Of a stretch of 64,000 nt of DNA, positions 55,257 through 64,000 are shown piece by piece. The first letter of the stretch is position 1; each line of letters opens with the position of its first letter. A program made the translations under genes and the position numbers. The stretch comes from Alteromonas aestuariivivens (GTDB lineage Bacteria > Pseudomonadota > Gammaproteobacteria > Enterobacterales > Alteromonadaceae): contig NZ_QRHA01000013.1 of NCBI RefSeq assembly GCF_003367475.1, forward strand, positions 19,661-83,660. The letters run 5' to 3'. The notes under the pieces were generated by a model, which did no database searches, was not told the origin of the DNA, and saw only the letters and a program-made list of their open reading frames with translations.

Positions 55257-57425
55257 GTGCAGTTTCGATTCAGTATTCGCGTTCAACTGGCAGTTTTATC
55301 GCTGTTTTTGTTCACCATTCCCTGGCTTGGCTACAAATATGTATGGGAAGTGGAACAGTACCTGCGCATTGGCCAGGAGCAAACCATGATTGGCACCGCA
55401 CGTGCAGTCGCCACTGCTCTGCATGAACGGCCAGCGTTATTCGACAGTCAGGCGGCGTTTTTACAAAACGTACGGCCAGGCACCGATTTGTATGCTCCGA
55501 CCATAGACGCACCGATTCAATTAGATGGCAAACTGAATGACTGGCAGTCTGTTCGCGAGCTTAGCCAAACCTACACCGACTCCCAAATTGTGACGCAGTT
55601 TGCCAGCAAGGGCACAGCCGTCACTCTGAGTTATGATCATATGGTGGGGCGCCACGGCGATTACCTTTATGCCATGTTCGAAGTCAATGACAACAGCGTT
55701 GTTTGGCGCAGCCCTGACAGCCTGAGTGTGGACAATGGCGATCATCTTTTAATCAGTTTGAAACCCAGAGCGGGCGATCTCGAGCGGTATATCATCGCGC
55801 CCTACGCTTCCGGCTGGGTCAACGCATTTCGCCTTAACGATAACCCCAACTCCTATCGTGCCACTGGCAATGCGTTAGCCATTCAGGGCCGATGGCAAGA
55901 AACGCCTAAAGGGTACAACATTGAGTTACGCTTCCCCCTCACCATGACTTCCGGTTCACTGGCTTTTGCGCTGGTTGACGTTGACGACACCACACAGCGA
56001 ATAAAACAATACGCGATGGGGACTGCCGATCCCGCCCGTCTGGAAGGCATGGGCACGGTAGTTACTCCATCGCCGGAAATAGAGCGCATTTTGTCCGGCA
56101 TACGCTACGCCGACTCCCGCGTCTGGGTGGTTGACAAGCACAAACGGGTGCTTGCCCGGGCCGGCGATATTCGCAGTGCTCCCGGATATCGACCTCCTCC
56201 TTCCCCGGCCAGTGAACTGCCGCTGTGGCAGTGGATAGAATCCCACTGGTTGCTTCCACTGTACTATCACATTCTGACCCGCCCTCCGGCAGATTTTGTC
56301 GACGAACTGCAGGACGCTTACGCTCTGGCGGGTCTGGACATCACCACTGCGCTTGGCGGTCACCCGGACTCTCTCTGGCGCCTGAGCCCGGACAACAAAG
56401 CGGTGATCCTGTCTGCAGCCTACCCCATTTTCATTGATGGGCAGGTCATGGGAGCGGTAGTGGTCGAGCAAACCACCCATGGTATTCGTTCACTGCGAAA
56501 CCGCGCGCTGGAAAAGCTGTTTCATGTCATCCTTGCGGTAATGCTGCTAGGCACCGCAGCCCTGTTCCTGTTTGCTCATCGGATTTCGAGCCGGATCCGC
56601 ACACTGCGTGACAATACCGAAGCCGTAATCGACGACCATGGCAAAATTGTTGGCCAGTTGCCGCAGTCCCGTCAGCGGGACGAAATTGGCGATTTGTCCC
56701 GCGCATTTGGTGGTGTACTCAACCGGTTGCAACAGTACAATTCCTATCTGGAAGCAATGGCTGCACGGCTGTCACACGAGTTACGCACACCTGTGGCGAT
56801 CGTGCGTTCTTCTCTCGACGCACTTCCCCACGTTCCCAATGACCAGCAACCAGAACTCATTGAGCGGGCACAACAGGGAATTAACCGCCTGAGCCGTATT
56901 CTCAACAGTATGAGTGAAGCCACCCGTCTGGAACAGACGCTGGCACTGGAAGATCCGGAAGTTTTCGAGCTCAGGAGAGTTGTAGAGGGCTGCGCGGGTG
57001 GTTACCAACAAGCCTACCCAAACCGAACTTTTGCCCTCGCCATAGCTCAGGGCGAGTATCAACTGACTGGTTCGGCCGAACTGCTTGCCCAATTGCTGGA
57101 CAAAATCGTCACCAATGCGGCAGAGTTCAGCAATATTAACGACACCATTTCCATTGATCTGCGCCGGCAGGGCAGGCAAATACGTCTGAGCATTTCAAAC
57201 CCCGGGCCGCTACTTCCCGAAGGGATGGGCGATCAGCTGCTGCAATCCATGGTCTCGATACGAAAGAGTTCTGTTTCTCCTCAACAGTCCCAGGCGCCCC
57301 ATCTTGGATTGGGGTTGTACATCGCAAACCTGATCACCCGCTTTCATAATGGCAACCTTCAGCTCGAAAATCTGCCGGACGGCAGCGGTGTTCGCGCCTT
57401 GTTATCCTTTCCGGCTGCCGGGTAG
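55257..57425 (+). CDS. pdsS: PdsS-like sensor histidine kinase of the dedicated sortase system
   Basis: A 722-residue membrane kinase: N-terminal helix (LAVLSLFLFTIPWLGYKYV), a large periplasmic sensor of about 400 residues whose PIQLDGKLNDWQSV segment resembles carbohydrate-binding-type (CBM9-like) modules, a second helix (VILAVMLLGTAALFLFAHRI), HAMP, the H-box ARLSHELRTPVAIVRSSLDA and a C-terminal HATPase (LGLGLYIANLITRFHNG). The long sensor is characteristic of the dedicated sortase system kinase. The start is GTG 55257. Genes for a sortase and its LPXTG-type target are not adjacent. Confidence 0.87.
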   Translation: MQFRFSIRVQLAVLSLFLFTIPWLGYKYVWEVEQYLRIGQEQTMIGTARAVATALHERPALFDSQAAFLQNVRPGTDLYAPTIDAPIQLDGKLNDWQSVRELSQTYTDSQIVTQFASKGTAVTLSYDHMVGRHGDYLYAMFEVNDNSVVWRSPDSLSVDNGDHLLISLKPRAGDLERYIIAPYASGWVNAFRLNDNPNSYRATGNALAIQGRWQETPKGYNIELRFPLTMTSGSLAFALVDVDDTTQRIKQYAMGTADPARLEGMGTVVTPSPEIERILSGIRYADSRVWVVDKHKRVLARAGDIRSAPGYRPPPSPASELPLWQWIESHWLLPLYYHILTRPPADFVDELQDAYALAGLDITTALGGHPDSLWRLSPDNKAVILSAAYPIFIDGQVMGAVVVEQTTHGIRSLRNRALEKLFHVILAVMLLGTAALFLFAHRISSRIRTLRDNTEAVIDDHGKIVGQLPQSRQRDEIGDLSRAFGGVLNRLQQYNSYLEAMAARLSHELRTPVAIVRSSLDALPHVPNDQQPELIERAQQGINRLSRILNSMSEATRLEQTLALEDPEVFELRRVVEGCAGGYQQAYPNRTFALAIAQGEYQLTGSAELLAQLLDKIVTNAAEFSNINDTISIDLRRQGRQIRLSISNPGPLLPEGMGDQLLQSMVSIRKSSVSPQQSQAPHLGLGLYIANLITRFHNGNLQLENLPDGSGVRALLSFPAAG

Positions 57426-57472
57426 CCGGCACACTTTGCCTGATCCGGATCAGTGCCTGCACCTCACCCCGG

Positions 57473-58537
57473 TTAAGGCAGGTCAGAATCCGGCGCGTTT
57501 TTAAGCAGCATTCTTTCTCTGCGTTTTGCCATCATTGAGGCAAAACGCCGCAGGCTTACCGCGGAATCTTTTTCGTCCACAATATCAACTCCGAGCAACT
57601 CCTCAAGTAAATCCTCCAGAGTAAGGATCCCTTCCAGCCCACCGTATTCATCAACTACCAGCAGCATGTGCACGTGTTTCTGAATAAAATGGTCGAAGGT
57701 CGCCGACAATGGCATGCTGCCAAGGACCGTAATCATAGCCTTGCGATATTCGGACAATAACTTGCTTCCGTTGCCACGAGCCTGGGAAACCAGTAAATCG
57801 GAGCGCAGCACAAACCCAGTAATGTTTTCCGAATCGCCTTGCTCAAATACCGGAATTCGCGAGTATTCAATGTGGCCGTGCTTATGAAAAAAAGCTTCAA
57901 CACTCATCTCTTCAGAGACCGAAAACACCGAGGTTCTGTGGGTAATTGCATCCTTGACCTTACGCTCGTGCAAGCTCAGTAAACTTTGCAGAAAGGACGA
58001 CTCGTGCTGGGCCAACTGGCCTTCCTGACCTGATAACTCAGCCATGGCGTGCAGTTCAGTACGACTGAGGCCACGCAGCGGGCTGTCTTCTTTAAATCCT
58101 TTGGTCAGCCATTCAGACATCTTCACAAAAGGAGTGAGAAGCCACGTCAGATACTTCAGAAAATACGCCGTCACCGGAGCCAGATTACGCCAGTATACTG
58201 CCCCAAGTGTTTTGGGAATAATTTCAGAGAACACCAGAATCAGTAAAGTGAGTACCGCCGAGATAACCCCCAGATAGGTCTCACCAAATACACTCGCGGC
58301 TTGCGCTCCCGCGCCCGCAGCACCCATTGTATGGGCAATGGTATTGAGTGTCAGTATGGCTGCCAACGGGCGGTTGATGTCGTCAGTGAGCAAGCGAAGC
58401 AATTGACCGCTGGGCCGCTTCTCCTTTTCAAGCACGGATATGTACGCAGAGGACACACTCAAAATCACCGCTTCCGCGATGGAACACAGAAAAGAGAATC
58501 CCAGAGCAATCATGATGTAAACAATTAATAGTAGCAT
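57473..58537 (-). CDS. CNNM-domain plus CBS-pair membrane protein (CorC/HlyC-like)
   Basis: A 354-residue protein with a CNNM/DUF21 membrane domain (about 1-170; VYIMIALGFSFLCSIAEAVILSVS, NTIAHTMGAAGAGAQA, LVFSEIIPKTLGAVY) and two CBS motifs (DAITHRTSVFSVSEEM; MLLVVDEYGGLEGILTLEDLLEELLG). The family includes Mg2+/Co2+ efflux proteins. The CorC_HlyC C-terminal domain appears absent, so this is the short form. Transport direction and substrate are not established. Confidence 0.88.
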   Translation of the reverse strand: MLLLIVYIMIALGFSFLCSIAEAVILSVSSAYISVLEKEKRPSGQLLRLLTDDINRPLAAILTLNTIAHTMGAAGAGAQAASVFGETYLGVISAVLTLLILVFSEIIPKTLGAVYWRNLAPVTAYFLKYLTWLLTPFVKMSEWLTKGFKEDSPLRGLSRTELHAMAELSGQEGQLAQHESSFLQSLLSLHERKVKDAITHRTSVFSVSEEMSVEAFFHKHGHIEYSRIPVFEQGDSENITGFVLRSDLLVSQARGNGSKLLSEYRKAMITVLGSMPLSATFDHFIQKHVHMLLVVDEYGGLEGILTLEDLLEELLGVDIVDEKDSAVSLRRFASMMAKRRERMLLKNAPDSDLP

Positions 58538-58694
58538 TCCCGCTGCCCGATCGAAGTTTCACATACCGAATGTAAAACCCCATTATGAAGTGCTGCCCCG
58601 AGACTACAAGTACATTTCCCACATGCGCCACGAAATGGCTTTGTGACGCGTTTTCCGAATAATAAATAAACAAAAAACCCGTTGCGAATACAAA

Positions 58695-58709
58695 TGACAA
58701 TGACTATCA
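58695..58709. promoter_or_regulatory. Fur-box-like iron-regulation site
   Basis: TGACAATGACTATCA matches 13 of 15 positions of the Fur 7-1-7 consensus TGATAATNATTATCA. It lies 33 bases before the remnant ORF at 58742, so the decayed locus was probably iron-regulated. Confidence 0.65.
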
Positions 58710-58741
58710 TTTGAAAAAATCAAATGGAATGACACTTTATT

Positions 58742-59017
58742 ATGAACACGCTGCTTCGCAATATACTCCTGCTCAGCTTTGCCGCTGCGCCGTCCGGTGC
58801 TAATTACCCTGGACGGTATTGCCAAGGGGTATGCTGTTGATCTGGGCGTACGGGCTCTTAAACTGGCGGGCATCAAGGCAGGGTGGATCAATGCAGCCTG
58901 GAGGGCCAGGTGTGGAATGCCGTCATACACACCGCCGCGGGCCTGTTTTTCAGTGCCCTGTTTGTGTTTCATATGCTCAAGGGCGCCAAACTCCGAGCAA
59001 CCAAGCGGTCAGTCTGA
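58742..59017 (+). pseudogene. Decayed remnant of an ApbE-type (FAD:protein FMN transferase) locus
   Basis: The ATG at 58742 opens a signal-peptide-like segment (MNTLLRNILLLSFAAAPSG) that stops after about 32 codons. In a different frame the same region encodes ITLDGIAKGYAVDLGVRALK and AGIKAGWINA, which match the core of ApbE proteins. Back in the first frame, from 58901, a membrane-helix-like piece (HTAAGLFFSALFVFHMLKG) runs to a stop at 59015-59017. These fragments look like a composite remnant left by deletions and frameshifts, with a Fur-box-like site upstream. Confidence 0.6.
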
Positions 59018-59064
59018 GTAACCGCAAGAAGTACTCAGGCCCCTGAATATTTTGCATTTACTGC

Positions 59065-60753
59065 TCACAGCTGGGAAGTATGCCCGGATGTTTTCGCAAG
59101 ACGGAATTTACTGATCACCGCGCCGGCTTCAAGCATCACCAGTACACTGACAATCAATACCACCGCATCCAGCACCACCAACAGGTAATTACCAGCCAGG
59201 TAGTACTCTTTAAGTTTGATAAGGCCGGCCAAAAAAGCCATGACCAGAACAAACATCATCGGCACCAGTGTATAGATAGCCGGCCTGTGCAGTTTTATCA
59301 GCATGACGGATATCACCAGCAAAGTGAGGCTGGCCAGGATCTGATTGGTCGAGCCAAACAACGGCCATATGATCATCCCACCGCTACCGTCGGAACCTCC
59401 TGCACCAAACGCCAGCAAGAGGCAGCAGCCAACTGCGAGCAGAGTTGCAAAACTGCCATTCTTCATGAAATCAAGCTGGTAAATATCGCCCCATTCCTGA
59501 ATGATGTAACGCTGCAAACGCACCCCCGAATCCATCGTGGTGCCGGCAAACAATACCACCATCACGGCCAGTATGGTGGAGGAAAAGTCAACCGGAAGCC
59601 CCCAACCCTGCTGAATGAGATTTGCACCACCGGTAATAAATGCATTCACGCTGCCTGCACCCAGGTGGCTGTATATTTCGTGCCATTCCTGGGGCGACGC
59701 CGCCAGGGCAACCCCGCTGACTGCGACTATGGTGATCAGCGCCAGTGAGCCCTCACCAATCGCCCCAAGATAACCAACAAAACGGGCATCGGGTTCCTTA
59801 TCCAGTTGCTTTGAACTGGTGCCGGAAGCGACAATGCCATGAAATCCACTCACTGCACCGCAGGCAATGGTAACAAACAACAATGGAATAATGCTGGGAG
59901 TACTTTCTGCAAGTGAAGTGTTAAAGGCAGGTGCAGTAATATCCGGCATAGCCAGAAACACAGCGCCATACAGCAGCAACAAACCAACCAGAAGTTGCAT
60001 CCCATTAATAAAATCCCTTGGCTGAAGAAGCATCCAGACCGGTAGCAGAGAAGCTATCGCTGCGTAAACGAACAGAATGATGATCCAGTTGGCCTTATCT
60101 GACAGACCAAACATGGATTCCGGCAGACTCAGCGGTATGTAACTGCCGGCATAAACCGACGCATACAGAATCGCTATACCGATAATACAAAGGGGAACAA
60201 GCGGAAACTGACGCTTGAGGAACTGGCCAATTACCAACGCTACCGCTATGGCGGTCCAGGCAGGAAATACAGCGTTAGGCTGGGCGACAAAGGAATTCGC
60301 AATCACCACTCCGAATACCGCATTGACCATTAACAGCACCAGAAACACCACTATCATAAACAACGAGCGAGTGCGTTTGCCCACCACATTTTCAGACAGC
60401 GCGCCCATGGATTTGCCTTTGTGCCGGGCGCTTGCCCACAAGGCTCCCATATCGTGTACGCCGGCAAAAAAGATGGTTCCGAAAACCACCCACAGCACCG
60501 CAGGTACCCAACCCCAGTAAACTGCAATCGCTGGCCCGACGATCGGTGCGGCGCCGGCGACAGAAGTAAAATGGTGGCCCCACAGAACCACCTTGTTAGT
60601 CGGCACAAAATCTTTACCGTCCCGCAATTCATGTGCTGGGGTAACGAATCGGTTATCCAGTTGAAAAATGCGAGTGGCAATAAATCTGGAATAGAACAGC
60701 CATCCCAGTAACATTCCCACTATACCCAGCAAAACAATGGTGATTGACTGCAT
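59065..60753 (-). CDS. cstA: CstA family carbon-starvation peptide/pyruvate transporter
   Basis: A 562-residue polytopic membrane protein of the CstA family: TNKVVLWGHHFTSVAGAAPIVGPAIAVYWGWVPA, VHDMGALWASARHKGKS, SGFHGIVASGTSSKQ and FGSTNQILASLTLLV are family hallmarks (quoted stretches are separate). At least 14 hydrophobic segments. It is shorter than E. coli CstA (701), as in other marine gammaproteobacterial forms. Import of peptides or pyruvate during carbon limitation is the known family role; the substrate here is inferred. Confidence 0.92.
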   Translation of the reverse strand: MQSITIVLLGIVGMLLGWLFYSRFIATRIFQLDNRFVTPAHELRDGKDFVPTNKVVLWGHHFTSVAGAAPIVGPAIAVYWGWVPAVLWVVFGTIFFAGVHDMGALWASARHKGKSMGALSENVVGKRTRSLFMIVVFLVLLMVNAVFGVVIANSFVAQPNAVFPAWTAIAVALVIGQFLKRQFPLVPLCIIGIAILYASVYAGSYIPLSLPESMFGLSDKANWIIILFVYAAIASLLPVWMLLQPRDFINGMQLLVGLLLLYGAVFLAMPDITAPAFNTSLAESTPSIIPLLFVTIACGAVSGFHGIVASGTSSKQLDKEPDARFVGYLGAIGEGSLALITIVAVSGVALAASPQEWHEIYSHLGAGSVNAFITGGANLIQQGWGLPVDFSSTILAVMVVLFAGTTMDSGVRLQRYIIQEWGDIYQLDFMKNGSFATLLAVGCCLLLAFGAGGSDGSGGMIIWPLFGSTNQILASLTLLVISVMLIKLHRPAIYTLVPMMFVLVMAFLAGLIKLKEYYLAGNYLLVVLDAVVLIVSVLVMLEAGAVISKFRLAKTSGHTSQL

Positions 60754-60873
60754 AGCCTCGCCTCGATTGTTGAAAAGCTCTAATTAACAGCAGCTTCGGT
60801 AAACATGAATCCCTACAGTGTAGACCGATTCTGTTCAACTGTCTTAACCAGCGAGTCATCCTGTTTTGCCAGG

Positions 60874-63180
60874 TTATTCAACAACCTTAAACTGCGCAAA
60901 CACGCCAGACGCGGAAGACGTGCCCACTTGCAGCCGAAAATCTCCCGGCTCAACCTTGGTCACATTGTCCTTGCCGGTAAAGGCAAGAAGATCTGGCGTC
61001 ACGGTAAAGCTGACACGACGACTTTCCCCGGGTTTCAGCTCAATTTTTTCAAAGCCTTTGAGTTCATTGGCAGGTCGGATCACCGAACCGATCATATCCT
61101 GGATATACAATTGCACCACCTCCTTGGCAGTGTAATCACCAGTATTGGTAACCATTACAGAAGCCTCAAAGGATTCTCCTGCCTTCACCTGGCTGCTGGA
61201 CAATACCAACTCAGAATATTCAAAATCTGCGTAACTTAAGCCAAAACCGAATGGATAGAGAGGATCTCCACCCATAAACATATAGGCCTTTTTAAAATTG
61301 ATGTTTTTCTGGCTGTAATGAAATGGCAACTGGCCAATGTGTTTGGGCACGGTTACGGGCAGCTTACCGGACGGTACAGCCTGACCAACTACCATTTTGG
61401 CGACAGCCAGATCGCCCTGTTCACTGAGGTCCCAGGTATCCAGGATCGCATCGGCATGCTCAGCAAACTCCGTTATCGCCAGCGTTCTGCGATGCTTCAA
61501 TACCACGATCACAGGTTTGCCCAGAGCTTTAACCCGGCGCACCAGTTCGTTCTGCAACCCCACAGGCTGAATACTGGCACGGTCACCCAACCCGCGGGCA
61601 AAATAGGCCTCTTTGGAGGTGTATTCATCCCCGCCCAGAAACAGTAATACCACATCACCCTGACTGGCAGCATCGACGGCCCGTTCCAGTCCGGCCCGAT
61701 TCACCTCATCAGGTAACACCTTGGGTTCATATTTGTTTTGATCGGTCAGCTCAAAGCCCTGCTCGATGACGAAAGCAACCTTGTCTCCCAATACCTTTCT
61801 GAAATGAAGTTCGGTTTGATCGCCCAGCAAAGGGCCGATTAAAGCAATCGTCGCTTTTTCAGCATGCTTCAACGGTAAGGTGTGCCTGTCGTTCTTCAGC
61901 AGAATGATGGATTCCAGATCTGCCTCATGCGCCAACGCCAGCGATGCTGGAGTTCGCACATTGCCAGGCACCTTGCTGACATCAATGTAAGGGTTATCAA
62001 ACAAACCCAGAATAAACTTGGTCCGCAACACATGGCGCACTGCCTCATCGATCTGTGCAATTATGTCAGGCTTACCTTTTGCCAGCCTGGGCAAATAGGC
62101 ATAGGCATCCTCTGCGTACAGATCAATATCCAGCCCGGCATTCAGACCCATTAAGGCAGCATCATCGGGTGTTTCTGCAACCCCCATGAAGTAGTGCAGA
62201 CGGGCTATATCGTTTGAATCGGATACCGTATAGCCTTGAAAGCCCCATTCATCACGCAGTAAATCCGTTAGCAAAGCACGATTTCCATGGCTCGCAATCC
62301 CATTAAGATCACCATGTGAAGCCATAATGCCCAGAGTGTGCGCCTGCTGAACGGCAGCTTTGAACGGTGGTAAAATTTCATCTTTTAGTGTGCGTTCAGA
62401 AATCTGAATGGAAGCAAAGTTACGCCCGCCTTCCACCTGGCCATAACCCGCGAAGTGTTTTGTAACAGCGCCGATATGGGTACCGTCCATCAGGCCCGTA
62501 AAATCGCCCTGCACGCCGGTTACAGCCGCAACCACCATCTGGGTAGTGAGGAAGGTGTCCTCACTGTACCCTTCACTCATACGCCCAAATCGTGGATCGC
62601 GCATAATGTCCGCCTCCGGCGAGTGACACATGTGCAGCCCCCTGAGCCGGGCTTCTCGACCGATTGTGTCCCATACCCTTTTCACCAGATTCGGGTTCCA
62701 TGTTGCGGCCATATTCATCGGCCGTCCAAAGCGGGTTGTTCCGGTTGCATCTACCCCGTTATAAGCTTCGGTAATGAACATGGCAGGAATGCCCAATCGA
62801 CTATTTTCGATAATGTATTTCTGTAACTGATTGTTGTGCAGGCTGGCCTGTTCCGGACTGAGAAATTCACCAGGATTTTTAATGCCTGCAATACCTAATG
62901 CCAGCTTCTGCTTTACTACATCAGACAGCACCAACTTGCTGTCCTCGGAATGCTCAACGCCCAGACTGGCGTGAAATATCCGCATTTGCGCGACTTTTTC
63001 CTCCAGCGTCATCTGACTCAGCAGGGATTCCACTTTGAGATCAATCTCAGCTTCCTTTTGTTCAGAAAGGGGCATTGAAGTCGCCACAAAAGAAGCCACA
63101 CATCCGAACAGACACAGAGAAGCGCACACGACTTCCATTAAGTGTCTGAGCCCTCGGTGTTTGTATTGAGTTAACTGCAC
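60874..63180 (-). CDS. bglX: Exported GH3 beta-glucosidase (BglX-like)
   Basis: A 768-residue secreted glycosidase: signal peptide with LFGC (possible lipobox), GH3 N-terminal domain (MTLEEKVAQMR, MFITEAYNG, TWNPNLVKRVW, catalytic KHFAGYG, GYTVSDSND with the nucleophile Asp), GH3 C-terminal domain (LLKNDRHTLPLKH, VPSGKLPVTVP, YPFGFGLSYADF) and a fibronectin-III-like end (VTNTGDYTAKEVVQLYI). The start is GTG 63180 with AAGGGTGA upstream. It fits a polysaccharide-degrading lifestyle; substrate likely beta-glucosides. Confidence 0.93.
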   Translation of the reverse strand: MQLTQYKHRGLRHLMEVVCASLCLFGCVASFVATSMPLSEQKEAEIDLKVESLLSQMTLEEKVAQMRIFHASLGVEHSEDSKLVLSDVVKQKLALGIAGIKNPGEFLSPEQASLHNNQLQKYIIENSRLGIPAMFITEAYNGVDATGTTRFGRPMNMAATWNPNLVKRVWDTIGREARLRGLHMCHSPEADIMRDPRFGRMSEGYSEDTFLTTQMVVAAVTGVQGDFTGLMDGTHIGAVTKHFAGYGQVEGGRNFASIQISERTLKDEILPPFKAAVQQAHTLGIMASHGDLNGIASHGNRALLTDLLRDEWGFQGYTVSDSNDIARLHYFMGVAETPDDAALMGLNAGLDIDLYAEDAYAYLPRLAKGKPDIIAQIDEAVRHVLRTKFILGLFDNPYIDVSKVPGNVRTPASLALAHEADLESIILLKNDRHTLPLKHAEKATIALIGPLLGDQTELHFRKVLGDKVAFVIEQGFELTDQNKYEPKVLPDEVNRAGLERAVDAASQGDVVLLFLGGDEYTSKEAYFARGLGDRASIQPVGLQNELVRRVKALGKPVIVVLKHRRTLAITEFAEHADAILDTWDLSEQGDLAVAKMVVGQAVPSGKLPVTVPKHIGQLPFHYSQKNINFKKAYMFMGGDPLYPFGFGLSYADFEYSELVLSSSQVKAGESFEASVMVTNTGDYTAKEVVQLYIQDMIGSVIRPANELKGFEKIELKPGESRRVSFTVTPDLLAFTGKDNVTKVEPGDFRLQVGTSSASGVFAQFKVVE

Positions 63181-63484
63181 GAATCGTCACCCTTTTTAAC
63201 GTTTTATTATCACTCCATTAAACCACCACAAGCAACCAAATCCAAGATCTATAGATCATTAAAACTCATATTCAGTCATAAAAAGTACGCTACTTGCTAT
63301 TGGTACCGTTGCTACTGATTTCACATAATGCCTTTCAGATTCGTTACACAAAAAATCAACGCATGCTTTTCAAGCGGCGCATCTACAATAATCTTGAATG
63401 CAGCAGGATAATGGACTAGCGCTTTTTTGGTGTGCTGTTTTCGTGCAAAAAGCCGAAAAAAATTGTTAGCTTGAAGGATGGGTT
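63181..63484. other. Divergent intergenic region, bglX / small membrane protein
   Basis: About 304 bases, AT-rich, without ORFs. It should carry the bglX promoter and the start signal of the small gene. No operator was recognised. Confidence 0.4.
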
Positions 63485-63724
63485 ATGGCAGTAAGAAAGT
63501 GGGTTATTCAATATGCCTTGGCACTGCCATTGGCTTTTGTGGTTCTCGGCGGGATTCAGTTTCTGAAAGGCAAGGATATCGGATACTGCTTGGAATTTGG
63601 CTTGCTTTGGTCGGTATTGTCGGTATCAGTATTTGCCGGAACACGCATCTACTATTACCGCAAGGGTATGTACTGTGCCGTTTGCAACGACCTTCCGGCC
63701 AACAATCCCAATACAGAAAAGTAA
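63485..63724 (+). CDS. Small two-helix membrane protein with CxxC motif, unknown function
   Basis: A 79-residue protein with two hydrophobic helices (IQYALALPLAFVVLGGIQFL; GLLWSVLSVSVFAGTRIYY), then YRKGMYCAVCND, a CxxC pair on a short polar tail. AAGGA precedes the ATG at 63485. I do not recognise the family; the CxxC might bind a metal or be redox-active. Convergent with tuf. Confidence 0.6.
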   Translation: MAVRKWVIQYALALPLAFVVLGGIQFLKGKDIGYCLEFGLLWSVLSVSVFAGTRIYYYRKGMYCAVCNDLPANNPNTEK

Positions 63725-63783
63725 ATTTCCCTGGCCAGGCCTTAGCACAGACCAGACAATGTCACAGGGAGCCCAAGGCACAA

Positions 63784-63807
63784 AAAAGGCCACCTAAGTG
63801 ACCTTTC
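63784..63807 (-). terminator. Rho-independent terminator of tuf
   Basis: Stem with arms 63785-63793 (AAAGGCCAC) and 63798-63806 (GTGACCTTT), 4-base loop; on the minus strand it ends in a T-run directly after the tuf stop. Confidence 0.8.
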
Positions 63808-63830
63808 TTTGACTCTGTTGGTAGCTTAGA

Positions 63831-64000
63831 TTATTCAATAATCTTGGAAACTACGCCAGCGCCTACGGTTCTTCCACCTTCACGGATTGCGAAACGCAGA
63901 CCTTCGTCCATCGCGATTGGAGCAATCAGCTCAACAACGAACTTCAGGTTGTCGCCAGGCATTACCATTTCTACGCCTTCTGGCAGCTCTACAGCACCAG
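63831..64000 (-). CDS. tuf: Elongation factor Tu, C-terminal fragment (partial, runs off window)
   Basis: The reverse strand from the window edge reads [18 protein letters not shown], then [27 protein letters not shown] and ends SKIIE, the domain III C-terminus of EF-Tu, the GTPase that delivers aminoacyl-tRNA to the ribosome. The stop is at 63831-63833. The rest of the gene lies beyond the window. Codon choice looks highly biased, as usual for tuf. Confidence 0.97.
   Translation of the reverse strand, partial: GAVELPEGVEMVMPGDNLKFVVELIAPIAMDEGLRFAIREGGRTVGAGVVSKIIE

Overview
The window is a chromosomal segment of about 64 kb from a gammaproteobacterium, most likely a marine, polysaccharide-using lineage near Cellvibrionales/Alteromonadales/Pseudomonadales. 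The evidence is gene content and synteny: hslVU-ftsN-priA-rpmE-maeB, ftsYEX-rpoH, dksA-gluQ-pcnB-folK-panBC, ubiE-ubiJ-ubiB, a MetJ-controlled metF, and the regulatory genes of the 'proteobacterial dedicated sortase' system, which is mostly found in marine species. The genus cannot be fixed from sequence alone. Coding density is high. No insertion sequence, prophage, CRISPR array, rRNA or tRNA gene was seen. Two genes are cut by the window edges: ubiB (left) and tuf (right).

Layout. 1-5.6 kb, minus strand: ubiquinone genes ubiE-ubiJ-ubiB, a Tag-like DNA glycosylase and oligopeptidase A (prlC). 5.7-18.2 kb is a more accessory block: glutathione reductase, an SDR, a QmcA/NfeD membrane pair, a secreted GH49-like beta-helix protein, a REC-DUF3369-HD-GYP response regulator, a large secreted TolB-propeller/amidohydrolase, and a class I HMG-CoA reductase divergent from an 86-aa LuxR-type regulator. 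18.3-23.3 kb, minus: hslU, hslV (with a sigma-32-type promoter and a 5'-UTR hairpin), a SPOR protein and priA. 23.5-31.4 kb: rpmE, malic enzyme, metJ/metF around tandem MetJ boxes, yihY, a lipoprotein/small membrane protein pair, pip-dtd and yiiD. 31.4-38.3 kb: rpoH and ftsX-ftsE-ftsY, separated by two paralogous EAL-HDOD genes. 38.4-49.7 kb: rsmD, yjaG-marC, a small HTH protein, pepB, sfsA, dksA, gluQ, pcnB (apparently with a non-AUG AUC/AUU start), folK, panB, panC and a PLP-dependent aspartate decarboxylase, panP. 50.1-57.4 kb: a degenerate EAL protein, a TrmB-like methyltransferase, the yadGH ABC exporter, and the pdsO/pdsR/pdsS sortase-system genes without a sortase or sortase target. 57.5-64 kb: a CNNM/CBS protein, a decayed Fur-box-preceded apbE remnant, cstA, a GH3 beta-glucosidase, a small membrane protein and the 3' end of tuf.

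How the genes fit together. Proteostasis is concentrated here: rpoH itself, a sigma-32-type promoter on hslVU, prlC, QmcA. Pantothenate synthesis appears complete through PanB/PanC plus PanP supplying beta-alanine, which would make PanD unnecessary. Cyclic-di-GMP-type domains recur four times (one HD-GYP, two EAL-HDOD, one lone EAL), but only the HD-GYP protein keeps a near-canonical catalytic motif. The most unusual items are the class I HMG-CoA reductase with its N-terminal extension and palindrome-flanked LuxR partner, the sortase regulatory trio lacking its sortase, and the non-canonical pcnB start.
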